In this document: one piece after another, positions 1 through 5,034 of the stretch
Layout: the number at the start of each line of letters is the position of its first letter
Numbering within the stretch: the first letter of the stretch is position 1
Source: Clostridia bacterium
GTDB taxonomy: Bacteria > Bacillota_A > Clostridia > Peptostreptococcales > JAAYPU01
Assembly: GCA_022360735.1 (NCBI GenBank)
Contig: JAKSCF010000247.1
Span: forward strand, 1 to 5,034
Direction of reading: 5' to 3'
Length of the DNA stretch: 5,034 bases
The notes under the pieces: model-generated
What the model was told of the DNA's origin: nothing
Database searches by the model: none
The model's input: only the letters and a program-made list of their open reading frames with translations
Made by a program: the position numbers and the translations under genes

Positions 1-180
1 AACTGGATCATGTTAGCAGGAGCTATATGTGGAGGTATGACATCAACACCAGGACTTGGAGCAGCAATTGATGCGCTTGAAAGTGATGATCCAGCAGCAG
101 GTTATGGTGCAACATATCCATTTGCTTTGCTTGGAATGGTAATATTCACAATTATACTTCATAAATTGCCGATAATATAA
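1..180 (+). CDS. C-terminal end of an AspT/YidE/YbjL-family antiporter (5' truncated by window edge)
   Basis: Reading frame 1 is open from the first base and ends in TAA at 178-180, giving the last 59 residues of a protein whose start lies upstream of the window. The fragment has a small-residue, Thr/Pro-rich motif, GGMTSTPGLGAA, at fragment residues 11-22. After it come a short acidic loop (ALESDDPAAG), GYGATYPFA, and a final hydrophobic helix ending in HKLPII. A T-x-TPxLxAA motif followed by G-Y-x-x-x-YP and a last membrane helix is typical of the C-terminal repeat of the Asp-Al_Ex (YidE/YbjL duplication) family. That family includes the aspartate:alanine exchanger AspT; members usually have about 530-560 residues in the inner membrane. 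The substrate cannot be told from this fragment. The next gene's ribosome site overlaps the stop codon, so the two are probably co-transcribed and may be translationally coupled. The family call is from motif recognition, not a search. Confidence 0.75.
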   Translation, partial: NWIMLAGAICGGMTSTPGLGAAIDALESDDPAAGYGATYPFALLGMVIFTIILHKLPII

Positions 181-187
181 GGAGGTG
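179..187 (+). promoter_or_regulatory. Strong ribosome binding site of the Cat1-like gene, overlapping the upstream stop codon
   Basis: AAGGAGGTG at 179-187 is a near-perfect anti-16S match and lies 7 bases before ATG 195. Its first two bases are the last two of the upstream TAA stop (178-180). Ribosomes ending the antiporter gene would therefore stop on this site, which favours re-initiation. The site also fixes the start of the downstream gene at 195. Confidence 0.8.
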
Positions 188-194
188 AGTCGTA

Positions 195-1703
195 ATGAAT
201 AAAGAAATTATAAAAGAAAGATTAAGAAATGACGCATTATATGATATGATAATGGAGGCTGATGAAGCCAGTAGAATTGTTAAAGATGGTATGGCTGTAG
301 GTGTTAGCGGGTTTACGCCCTCCGGATACCCTAAGGCTGTGACGCTGGCTTTGGCTGAACGTGTTAAAAGGGAAAAAGAAAAGTTAAAAATATCGGTTTA
401 TTCCGGTGCATCTACAGGTCCTGAGATAGATGGGGCATTTGCTGAAGCAGGTATTGTAGAAAAAAGACTTCCTTACCAAACCAATTCAGCTTTAAGAAAT
501 AAAATCAATAGTGGAGAAATAGAATATATTGATATGCATTTGAGTCATTCTACTCAGTTTATCAATTATGGACTATTAAATCATATAGACGTCACCATTG
601 TAGAGGCTTTGGCGGTGACAAAAGAAGGTCATATTATACCTACCAGCGGTATTGGCAATACACCGGCGCTTATAAAAAATTCAGATAAAGTTATTGTAGA
701 AGTTAATCTCGCCAAACCTATGGCCCTTGAAGGAATGGCGGACATATATATGACAGAAAATCCACCCAATAGAAAGCCTATTCCTTTAAGTCATCCAAGT
801 GATAGAATAGGTACGACTTATATTCCATGTGGAATGGATAAAATTGCAGCAGTTGTTGTAACGGATATGCAAGATAAAACTAGGGCACTGGGAGCAGTTG
901 ATGAGACATCTAAAAAAATATCGGAAAACATTTTAGATTTTCTAAGAGGAGAAGTGAAAGCAGGACGGTTACCTGAGAATTTACTTCCATTACAATCTGG
1001 CGTTGGAAGCGTTGCAAATGCAGTTTTATACGGTCTTTGCGACTCAGAATTTGAGAATCTAACCTGCTATACTGAGGTGGTTCAAGATTCCATGTTGGAT
1101 TTATTAAGATGCGGTAAAGCGGTCATGGCGGCCACTACTGCGGTAAGCCCTTCACCGGAAGGTTTAGTCAAGTTTGAAGAAGAAATCAATTACTTTAAAG
1201 ATAAAATTATATTGAGACCTCAAGAAATCAGTAATAACCCTGAGATTGCAAGACGGTTAGGTGTAATTGCTATGAATACGGCATTAGAGGTTGATATCTA
1301 TGGTAATATTAATTCGACACATGTCATGGGATCAAAGATGATGAATGGAATAGGCGGTTCCGGGGATTTTGCCAGAAATGCATATTTAACCATATTCAGC
1401 ACAGCATCTATAGCAAAGAATGGCGACATTTCATCCATCGTTCCCATGGTATCTCATGTTGACCACACTGAGCATGACAGCATGGTAATCGTCACCGAGC
1501 AAGGATATGCTGATTTAAGAGGTTTGAGTCCAAAGGAAAGAGCAATAGCAGTCATCCAAAACTGTGCGCATCCCGACTATAAAGATCAGTTAATGGATTA
1601 CTTTAACAGAGCCTATGAAAGCGGCGCCAAGCATACACCACATATCTTGGATGAAGCATTGTCTTGGCATTCTAAATTCATGAAAACAGGATCTATGAAG
1701 TAA
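195..1703 (+). CDS. cat1: Succinyl-CoA:acetate CoA-transferase (Cat1-like, acetyl-CoA hydrolase/transferase family)
   Basis: This 502-residue cytoplasmic enzyme probably moves CoA between acetyl-CoA and succinate, giving succinyl-CoA and acetate by a ping-pong reaction through a glutamyl-CoA thioester. The N-terminal domain (about 1-230) opens with SGFTPSGYPK at 38-47. GVGSVAN lies at 269-275. The likely catalytic glutamate is E294 in CYTEVVQDSM, the same number as I recall for the active-site Glu of Acetobacter AarC. The C-terminal domain carries the CoA-binding GGSGDFARN loop (G387-G388 onward). From memory the sequence follows C. kluyveri Cat1 almost throughout, including STHVMGSKMMNG and the terminal KTGSMK. 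It lacks that protein's charged N-terminal extension of roughly 35 residues. The strong AAGGAGGTG site supports ATG 195. The SucD-like gene directly downstream would use succinyl-CoA, which favours succinate as substrate over simple acetyl-CoA hydrolysis. Other acyl acceptors (propionate, butyrate) cannot be excluded. Confidence 0.9.
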   Translation: MNKEIIKERLRNDALYDMIMEADEASRIVKDGMAVGVSGFTPSGYPKAVTLALAERVKREKEKLKISVYSGASTGPEIDGAFAEAGIVEKRLPYQTNSALRNKINSGEIEYIDMHLSHSTQFINYGLLNHIDVTIVEALAVTKEGHIIPTSGIGNTPALIKNSDKVIVEVNLAKPMALEGMADIYMTENPPNRKPIPLSHPSDRIGTTYIPCGMDKIAAVVVTDMQDKTRALGAVDETSKKISENILDFLRGEVKAGRLPENLLPLQSGVGSVANAVLYGLCDSEFENLTCYTEVVQDSMLDLLRCGKAVMAATTAVSPSPEGLVKFEEEINYFKDKIILRPQEISNNPEIARRLGVIAMNTALEVDIYGNINSTHVMGSKMMNGIGGSGDFARNAYLTIFSTASIAKNGDISSIVPMVSHVDHTEHDSMVIVTEQGYADLRGLSPKERAIAVIQNCAHPDYKDQLMDYFNRAYESGAKHTPHILDEALSWHSKFMKTGSMK

Positions 1704-1715
1704 TATTTATAAACT

Positions 1716-1722
1716 AAGGAGG
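1716..1722 (+). promoter_or_regulatory. Ribosome binding site deciding the sucD start
   Basis: AAGGAGG at 1716-1722 is 9 bases before ATG 1732. A second in-frame ATG at 1750 (Met7) has no comparable site in front of it, so 1732 is preferred. The 28-base gap after the Cat1-like gene contains only this site and AT-rich sequence, with no terminator. Confidence 0.75.
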
Positions 1723-1731
1723 AACTGACAA

Positions 1732-3093
1732 ATGGAAAATGTTTATATTATGGGGTATATCCAAAGAGCTCGAGGAGCTCAAAAAGAATTTGAAAAATAT
1801 AACCAGGAGCAAGTAGACGAAGTGGTTAAAATCGTAGCAAAAGTTGTCCACGATAATGCCGAAGTCCTTGCGGAAATGGCAATAGAAGAAACCGGTATGG
1901 GTGTCTATAAAGATAAGGTTGTTAAGAATCAAATGAAGGCAAAAGTCATTTGGAATAACCTTAAAGGCAAGAAGTCTGTAGGGATTATTGAAAGAAATGA
2001 TGCTACAGGTATTACAAAGATCGCTAAGCCCATGGGGGTAGCCGCAGCCATTACACCGTGTACAAACCCAATTGTCACACCTATGAGTAATGCCATGTTC
2101 GCATTAAAAGGCAGAAATGCCATCGTCATCACCCCTCATCATCGAGCCCTTAGATGCAGCACGGCAACGGTTGATATGATCAATGCAGAATTAAAGAAAA
2201 TAGGGGCACCTAAGAATTTGATTCAAATTTTGGATCAGCAATCAAGAGAGAATACACGCGATTTGATTGCCGGCGCAGATGTGGTTATTGCAACAGGCGG
2301 TATGGGTATGGTAAAGGCTGCGTACAGCAGTGGAAAACCGGCATTAGGTGTTGGTGCAGGAAACGTTCAATGTATTATGGACAGAGATGCGGATATACAG
2401 GATGCGGTCCCTAAAATTATTACCGGCAGAATATTCGATAATGGCATTATTTGTTCCGGGGAACAATCTGTTATTATGCCGGAAGAAAAATATAATGAGA
2501 TCATAGATGTATTCAAAGAAAATGGTGCGTTTTATGTATCGGACACAGCCCAAAAAGAAGCTTTTAGAAATGCAATATTTGAAGCAGGGCATATGAATCG
2601 ACACGCTATAGGTCAGTCTGTACAGGCAATTGCAAAATTAGCCAATGTATCTGTGCCTGAAAATACAAGAGTGATTGTCATTGAGGCTGACGGCAGCGGG
2701 GATGACGACATATTGGCAAAAGAAAAAATGTGTCCCGTATTGGCAGCATATAAATACAAAGATTTTAAAGAAGCGGTTGTCATTGCTAAGGATAACCTTG
2801 AAGCCGAAGGTAAAGGCCATAGCGTTGCCATCCATTCTAATACGCTGGAGAATATTGAATATGCAGGAGAGCAATTAGAAGCATCCAGATTTGTTGTTAA
2901 CCAAGCGTCTGCAACCAATGCCGGAGGCAGTTTCTTTAATGGGTTAGCGCCTACCAATACTTTGGGCTGCGGATCATGGGGGAACAATAGCATTTCAGAA
3001 AATTTGGATTACAAACACTTAATCAATATTTCTCGTATCGCACATTTTATGAAAGACAATCCTGTTCCAACAGATGAAGAATTGTGGCGCTAA
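1732..3093 (+). CDS. sucD: CoA-acylating succinate-semialdehyde dehydrogenase (SucD-like, succinyl-CoA reductase)
   Basis: This 453-residue cytoplasmic enzyme probably reduces succinyl-CoA with NAD(P)H to succinate semialdehyde plus CoA; the reaction is reversible. It is a full-length acylating aldehyde dehydrogenase, close to the size of known SucD proteins (about 450-470). Visible motifs are TPCTNPIVTPMSN at 108-120, the glycine-rich ATGGMGMVKAAYSSGKP at 187-203, GVGAGN at 206-211, and the catalytic cysteine C241 in NGIICSGEQS. Further motifs are KEKMCPV at 330-336 and GCGSWGNNSISEN at 412-424. From memory, the SIGI/TG..(E/K)IAKP region, the EKMCP block and the C-terminus match Porphyromonas gingivalis and C. 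kluyveri SucD better than EutE, PduP or AdhE. There is no N-terminal extension of the kind that targets PduP/EutE to microcompartments, and no fused alcohol dehydrogenase domain as in AdhE. It follows the Cat1-like gene by 28 bases, the order known from C. kluyveri, so succinate is the likely pathway substrate. Cofactor preference (NADPH or NADH) is not readable. Confidence 0.88.
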   Translation: MENVYIMGYIQRARGAQKEFEKYNQEQVDEVVKIVAKVVHDNAEVLAEMAIEETGMGVYKDKVVKNQMKAKVIWNNLKGKKSVGIIERNDATGITKIAKPMGVAAAITPCTNPIVTPMSNAMFALKGRNAIVITPHHRALRCSTATVDMINAELKKIGAPKNLIQILDQQSRENTRDLIAGADVVIATGGMGMVKAAYSSGKPALGVGAGNVQCIMDRDADIQDAVPKIITGRIFDNGIICSGEQSVIMPEEKYNEIIDVFKENGAFYVSDTAQKEAFRNAIFEAGHMNRHAIGQSVQAIAKLANVSVPENTRVIVIEADGSGDDDILAKEKMCPVLAAYKYKDFKEAVVIAKDNLEAEGKGHSVAIHSNTLENIEYAGEQLEASRFVVNQASATNAGGSFFNGLAPTNTLGCGSWGNNSISENLDYKHLINISRIAHFMKDNPVPTDEELWR

Positions 3094-3121
3094 GATTATA
3101 GGCATATTAGGTTAAGAATTT

Positions 3122-3127
3122 AAGGAG
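3122..3127 (+). promoter_or_regulatory. Ribosome binding site of the EamA permease
   Basis: AAGGAG at 3122-3127 is 7 bases before ATG 3135 and fixes that start. The whole 41-base gap (3094-3134) between the SucD-like gene and the permease holds this site and AT-rich sequence. It shows no stem-loop with a T-tract, so read-through from the enzyme genes is expected. Confidence 0.7.
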
Positions 3128-3134
3128 TAGGGGT

Positions 3135-4118
3135 ATGGTTGAAAAGGAAAAATATTTACCATATTTATCGAGTACAAGTGCAGCTGTAATTTTTGGTTTT
3201 TCTTTTTTATTCACAAAAGAAGCTTTAACTGGAATCGACCCATTTCATCTTTTGGGATTAAGGTTTGGTATGGCAGCAATCTTATTATTGGTTCTGAAAG
3301 CATTTAATGTCATTGAGGTGGATTATAAAGAAAAAAATGTTAAACGATTAATACCAATTGCATTTGTACAACCTGCTGCTTATTTCACTTTTGAAATTTT
3401 TGGCGTCAAACTGACCACTTCATCCGAAGCGGGCATGATGATAGCCATAATACCTGTTATTGTAACAATTTTGGCTGTGGTGTTTTTAAAAGAAATGCCA
3501 AGCAAGATACAAGTACTCTTTATTGGAATATCCGTATCGGGGGCTGTTTTTATTATTATCATGAAGAGCAATGAAGTAGGTTCAAGTGTGAGTGGGCTCA
3601 TGATACTTTTGTTAGCTGTGTTATGCGCTTCTGCTTCTAATATACTGTCAAGAAAACTTTCTGTAGTCTTTAACCCTTTGGAAATTACCTTTGTGATGAT
3701 GTGCTGCGGCGCCATATTTTTTAATGGGATTGCTATTTTACAGCATCTTATAAAAGGGGATATGCTATATTATTTTGAACCTTTATTAAATATTAAAGTG
3801 GTTTCAGCAGTCCTTTATCTAGGGGTATTGTCATCTGTTTTGGCATTCTTTTTATCACACTATACATTATCAAAAATTGAAGCTTCTCGATCCGCTGTTT
3901 TCGCTAACTTATCCAGTGTGGTATCCATTCTTGCAGGTGTTTTAATAAGGCATGAGGCATTTTATTGGTATCAGATGGTAGGTGCCGTAATGATTTTATC
4001 AGGTGTTTGGGGAACCAATTATTTTGGAAGTAAAAAAGTAGAAAATGTATATAATAACGATAAGTTATATAAAGATGATGAAGTAGCCGGTATAATAATA
4101 AAAAATAATGTGAAGTAG
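3135..4118 (+). CDS. EamA/DMT-family (drug/metabolite transporter) permease, ten membrane helices
   Basis: This 327-residue inner-membrane protein has the two tandem EamA repeats of the drug/metabolite transporter superfamily. Hydrophobic segments fall near residues 9-27, 36-56, 71-90, 97-117, 125-143 (repeat 1) and 152-172, 182-203, 222-242, 252-271, 278-297 (repeat 2). Family signatures include FGFSFLFTKEAL at 20-31, GLRFGMAA at 41-48, and the IIPVIV...FLKE block ending at E120. In repeat 2 the counterpart is ANLSSVVSILAGVL followed by E274, then VGAVMILSGVW at 282-292. Residues 298-327 form a charged, Asn/Lys/Asp-rich cytoplasmic tail. Members export or import amino acids, nucleotide sugars, organic acids and other small molecules, and sequence alone does not give the substrate. 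It sits 41 bases after the SucD-like gene and 6 bases before a sensor kinase gene. Transport of a substrate or product of the succinate/succinate-semialdehyde pathway is a guess from position only. Confidence 0.9.
   Translation: MVEKEKYLPYLSSTSAAVIFGFSFLFTKEALTGIDPFHLLGLRFGMAAILLLVLKAFNVIEVDYKEKNVKRLIPIAFVQPAAYFTFEIFGVKLTTSSEAGMMIAIIPVIVTILAVVFLKEMPSKIQVLFIGISVSGAVFIIIMKSNEVGSSVSGLMILLLAVLCASASNILSRKLSVVFNPLEITFVMMCCGAIFFNGIAILQHLIKGDMLYYFEPLLNIKVVSAVLYLGVLSSVLAFFLSHYTLSKIEASRSAVFANLSSVVSILAGVLIRHEAFYWYQMVGAVMILSGVWGTNYFGSKKVENVYNNDKLYKDDEVAGIIIKNNVK
4050..4055 (+). promoter_or_regulatory. Possible internal -10 element ahead of the sensor kinase gene
   Basis: TATAAT at 4050-4055 is an exact sigma-A -10 consensus inside the 3' end of the permease gene, about 70 bases before the kinase start. 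The best upstream hexamer is TTGGAA at 4024-4029 (4 of 6 to TTGACA), but the 20-base spacer is longer than the usual 16-18. A TG lies two bases before the -10 instead of one, so it is not a proper extended -10 either. The stretch codes for the Asn/Tyr/Lys-rich tail of the permease, and AT-rich codons alone could create the match. Confidence 0.22.
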
Positions 4119-4124
4119 GTTAAT

Positions 4125-5034
4125 ATGCCAGTATCAAAAGGCTCTATGATTAAGAACTTAATATTTGTGGGGATAATGATTTTATCCATTATGTTTGAAA
4201 GTGCTTCTTTTCAAAGGTTGACAAGCATACTGATTTTATCCCTTGTTTTTTTATGTATTAGTTTATTAAAAGCCAATTTTAGATTTAAGAATCCCAGCCT
4301 TATGCTTATCTTTGCATTGATTGAAATCATGTTAGTATTTTTACTGGAAGTTCAATCCAGATATTTGATCAACTATTTCTTAATGATGATATATATCTTA
4401 TCAATCGTTGAAAATGCTTATCTTTTTAAATTAAAAGAAACCGTAATATTACAAGTCATAGCGTTAATCGTTGCAAATTATAAATATATTGTTTTATTAA
4501 GGCTTGACGGTAATTTTAAAAATATGACCCAATTCATTTTTTTCTTAATCATCAATCTGCTTATTGCAACGGCTGTAGATATGGCGATTGTTTATAAGAG
4601 AGAGAAGTTAAAAACGGAGCAATTGAATAACGAACTGGTATTGTACCAAGAAAAGTTAAGTGATATGGCAACCACAGAAGAAAGAAATCGAATTGCAAGA
4701 GAGCTGCATGATAGTCTGGGACATGAATTGAGTGCTTTGATTATGGAAATGGAAATCGTTAATCACTTGTTTGAAAAAAATCAAGGTGAAGCTAAAAAAA
4801 GGCTGAGCAATAGTTTGAATAATGCACGAAATAGTTTGAGCAAAGTAAGAGAAGTGGTTGAAACTCTGAATTCGGAAGATATCAATATCCATCATTTGCT
4901 TGAGCGATTTCAGCAAAGGACGAATATTAATATTGATTATAAGGGTATCAGTTTAGAAAATGAAAGCGAGCCTGTCAAAAAGTCTCTGTTTAGAATTATT
5001 CAAGAATCATTGACAAATTCTCTGAAGCATGGGC
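4125..5034 (+). CDS. Membrane-bound NarL-class (HisKA_3) sensor histidine kinase, 3' truncated by window edge
   Basis: An open frame runs from ATG 4125 to the end of the window (303 codons plus one base) with no stop. It probably senses an unknown signal and phosphorylates a LuxR/NarL-type response regulator, which would be expected just downstream. The N-terminal ~155 residues are strongly hydrophobic, with about five or six membrane segments (near 11-25, 33-49, 58-76, 79-95, 107-124, 134-156). There is no large extracellular domain. A charged, probably coiled linker (about 157-183) leads to the HisKA_3 dimerisation domain with TTEERNRIARELHDSLGHEL, where H195 is the likely phosphorylated histidine. 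The N-box of the ATPase domain, RIIQESLTNSLKHG (290-303, with E294 and N298), is the last thing visible; the G-boxes are beyond the edge. The layout resembles DesK/LiaS-type kinases. The start lies 6 bases after the permease stop with only a weak AGTAGG (4114-4119) before it, so translational coupling is likely. ATG 4146 (Met8) is an alternative start. Confidence 0.88.
   Translation, partial: MPVSKGSMIKNLIFVGIMILSIMFESASFQRLTSILILSLVFLCISLLKANFRFKNPSLMLIFALIEIMLVFLLEVQSRYLINYFLMMIYILSIVENAYLFKLKETVILQVIALIVANYKYIVLLRLDGNFKNMTQFIFFLIINLLIATAVDMAIVYKREKLKTEQLNNELVLYQEKLSDMATTEERNRIARELHDSLGHELSALIMEMEIVNHLFEKNQGEAKKRLSNSLNNARNSLSKVREVVETLNSEDINIHHLLERFQQRTNINIDYKGISLENESEPVKKSLFRIIQESLTNSLKHG

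Noticed and set aside
1766..1780. GAGCTC-GAG-GAGCTC, a short hairpin-capable repeat just after the sucD start
   Set aside because: It encodes ARGAQ-type residues in the conserved N-terminal helix, and the loop is only three bases. A role in translation control is possible but nothing else supports it.
1714..1932. Reverse-strand open frame of 72 codons across the start of the SucD-like gene
   Set aside because: It is antisense to a clearly conserved enzyme. Its protein is a low-complexity Phe/Ser-rich string with no family resemblance.
2675..2878. Second + strand frame of 67 codons inside the SucD-like gene
   Set aside because: It lies out of frame within a conserved enzyme, has no ribosome site, and is basic and low-complexity with no family match.
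2613..2993. Reverse-strand open frame of 126 codons inside the SucD-like gene
   Set aside because: It lies wholly antisense to the conserved C-terminal half of the dehydrogenase, has no recognisable domain, and overlaps another antisense frame. It is a codon-bias shadow.
3094..3134. Possible terminator or promoter between the dehydrogenase and permease genes
   Set aside because: The 41 bases have no stem-loop followed by a T-run and no paired -35/-10 elements; only the permease ribosome site is convincing.
3380..3715. Reverse-strand open frame of 111 codons inside the permease gene
   Set aside because: It is antisense to the EamA membrane helices. The Ile/Thr-rich product is what the complement of hydrophobic codons gives.
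4656..4916. Reverse-strand open frame of 86 codons near the window end
   Set aside because: It is antisense to the HisKA_3 domain and linker of the sensor kinase, which is the true gene here on the + strand.

Overview
The window is AT-rich, and all five genes lie on the + strand with almost no space between them. Strong AGGAGG-type ribosome sites, low GC and a Clostridium kluyveri-like cat1-sucD pair point to an anaerobic Firmicute of the class Clostridia. No 16S or other marker gene is present, so this is an inference from gene content and style.

Layout: (1) 1-180, the last 59 codons of a membrane protein of the AspT/YidE/YbjL aspartate:alanine-antiporter-like family. (2) 195-1703, a complete family I CoA-transferase that closely resembles Cat1, succinyl-CoA:acetate CoA-transferase. 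(3) 1732-3093, a complete CoA-acylating aldehyde dehydrogenase of the SucD type (succinyl-CoA to succinate semialdehyde). (4) 3135-4118, a complete ten-helix EamA/DMT-family permease. (5) 4125 to the window end, the N-terminal 303 residues of a membrane-bound NarL-class (HisKA_3) sensor histidine kinase, cut by the window edge. The gaps are 14, 28, 41 and 6 bases. None holds a hairpin terminator that I can see, so a single transcript is plausible.

The central pair forms a short pathway. The Cat1-like enzyme activates succinate with CoA from acetyl-CoA, and the SucD-like enzyme reduces succinyl-CoA to succinate semialdehyde. In C. kluyveri and Porphyromonas these steps lead to 4-hydroxybutyrate and then crotonyl-CoA/butyrate. 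The next enzymes (4-hydroxybutyrate dehydrogenase, 4-hydroxybutyrate CoA-transferase and dehydratase) are not in this window. The pair is instead flanked by two transporters and a sensor kinase, which suggests a transport-plus-conversion locus, possibly with its own signalling. That link is inferred from adjacency only.

I saw no RNA genes, CRISPR arrays, mobile elements or integration sites. There is no gene-free stretch longer than 41 bases. The gene families are all known; the only unusual aspect is their combination.
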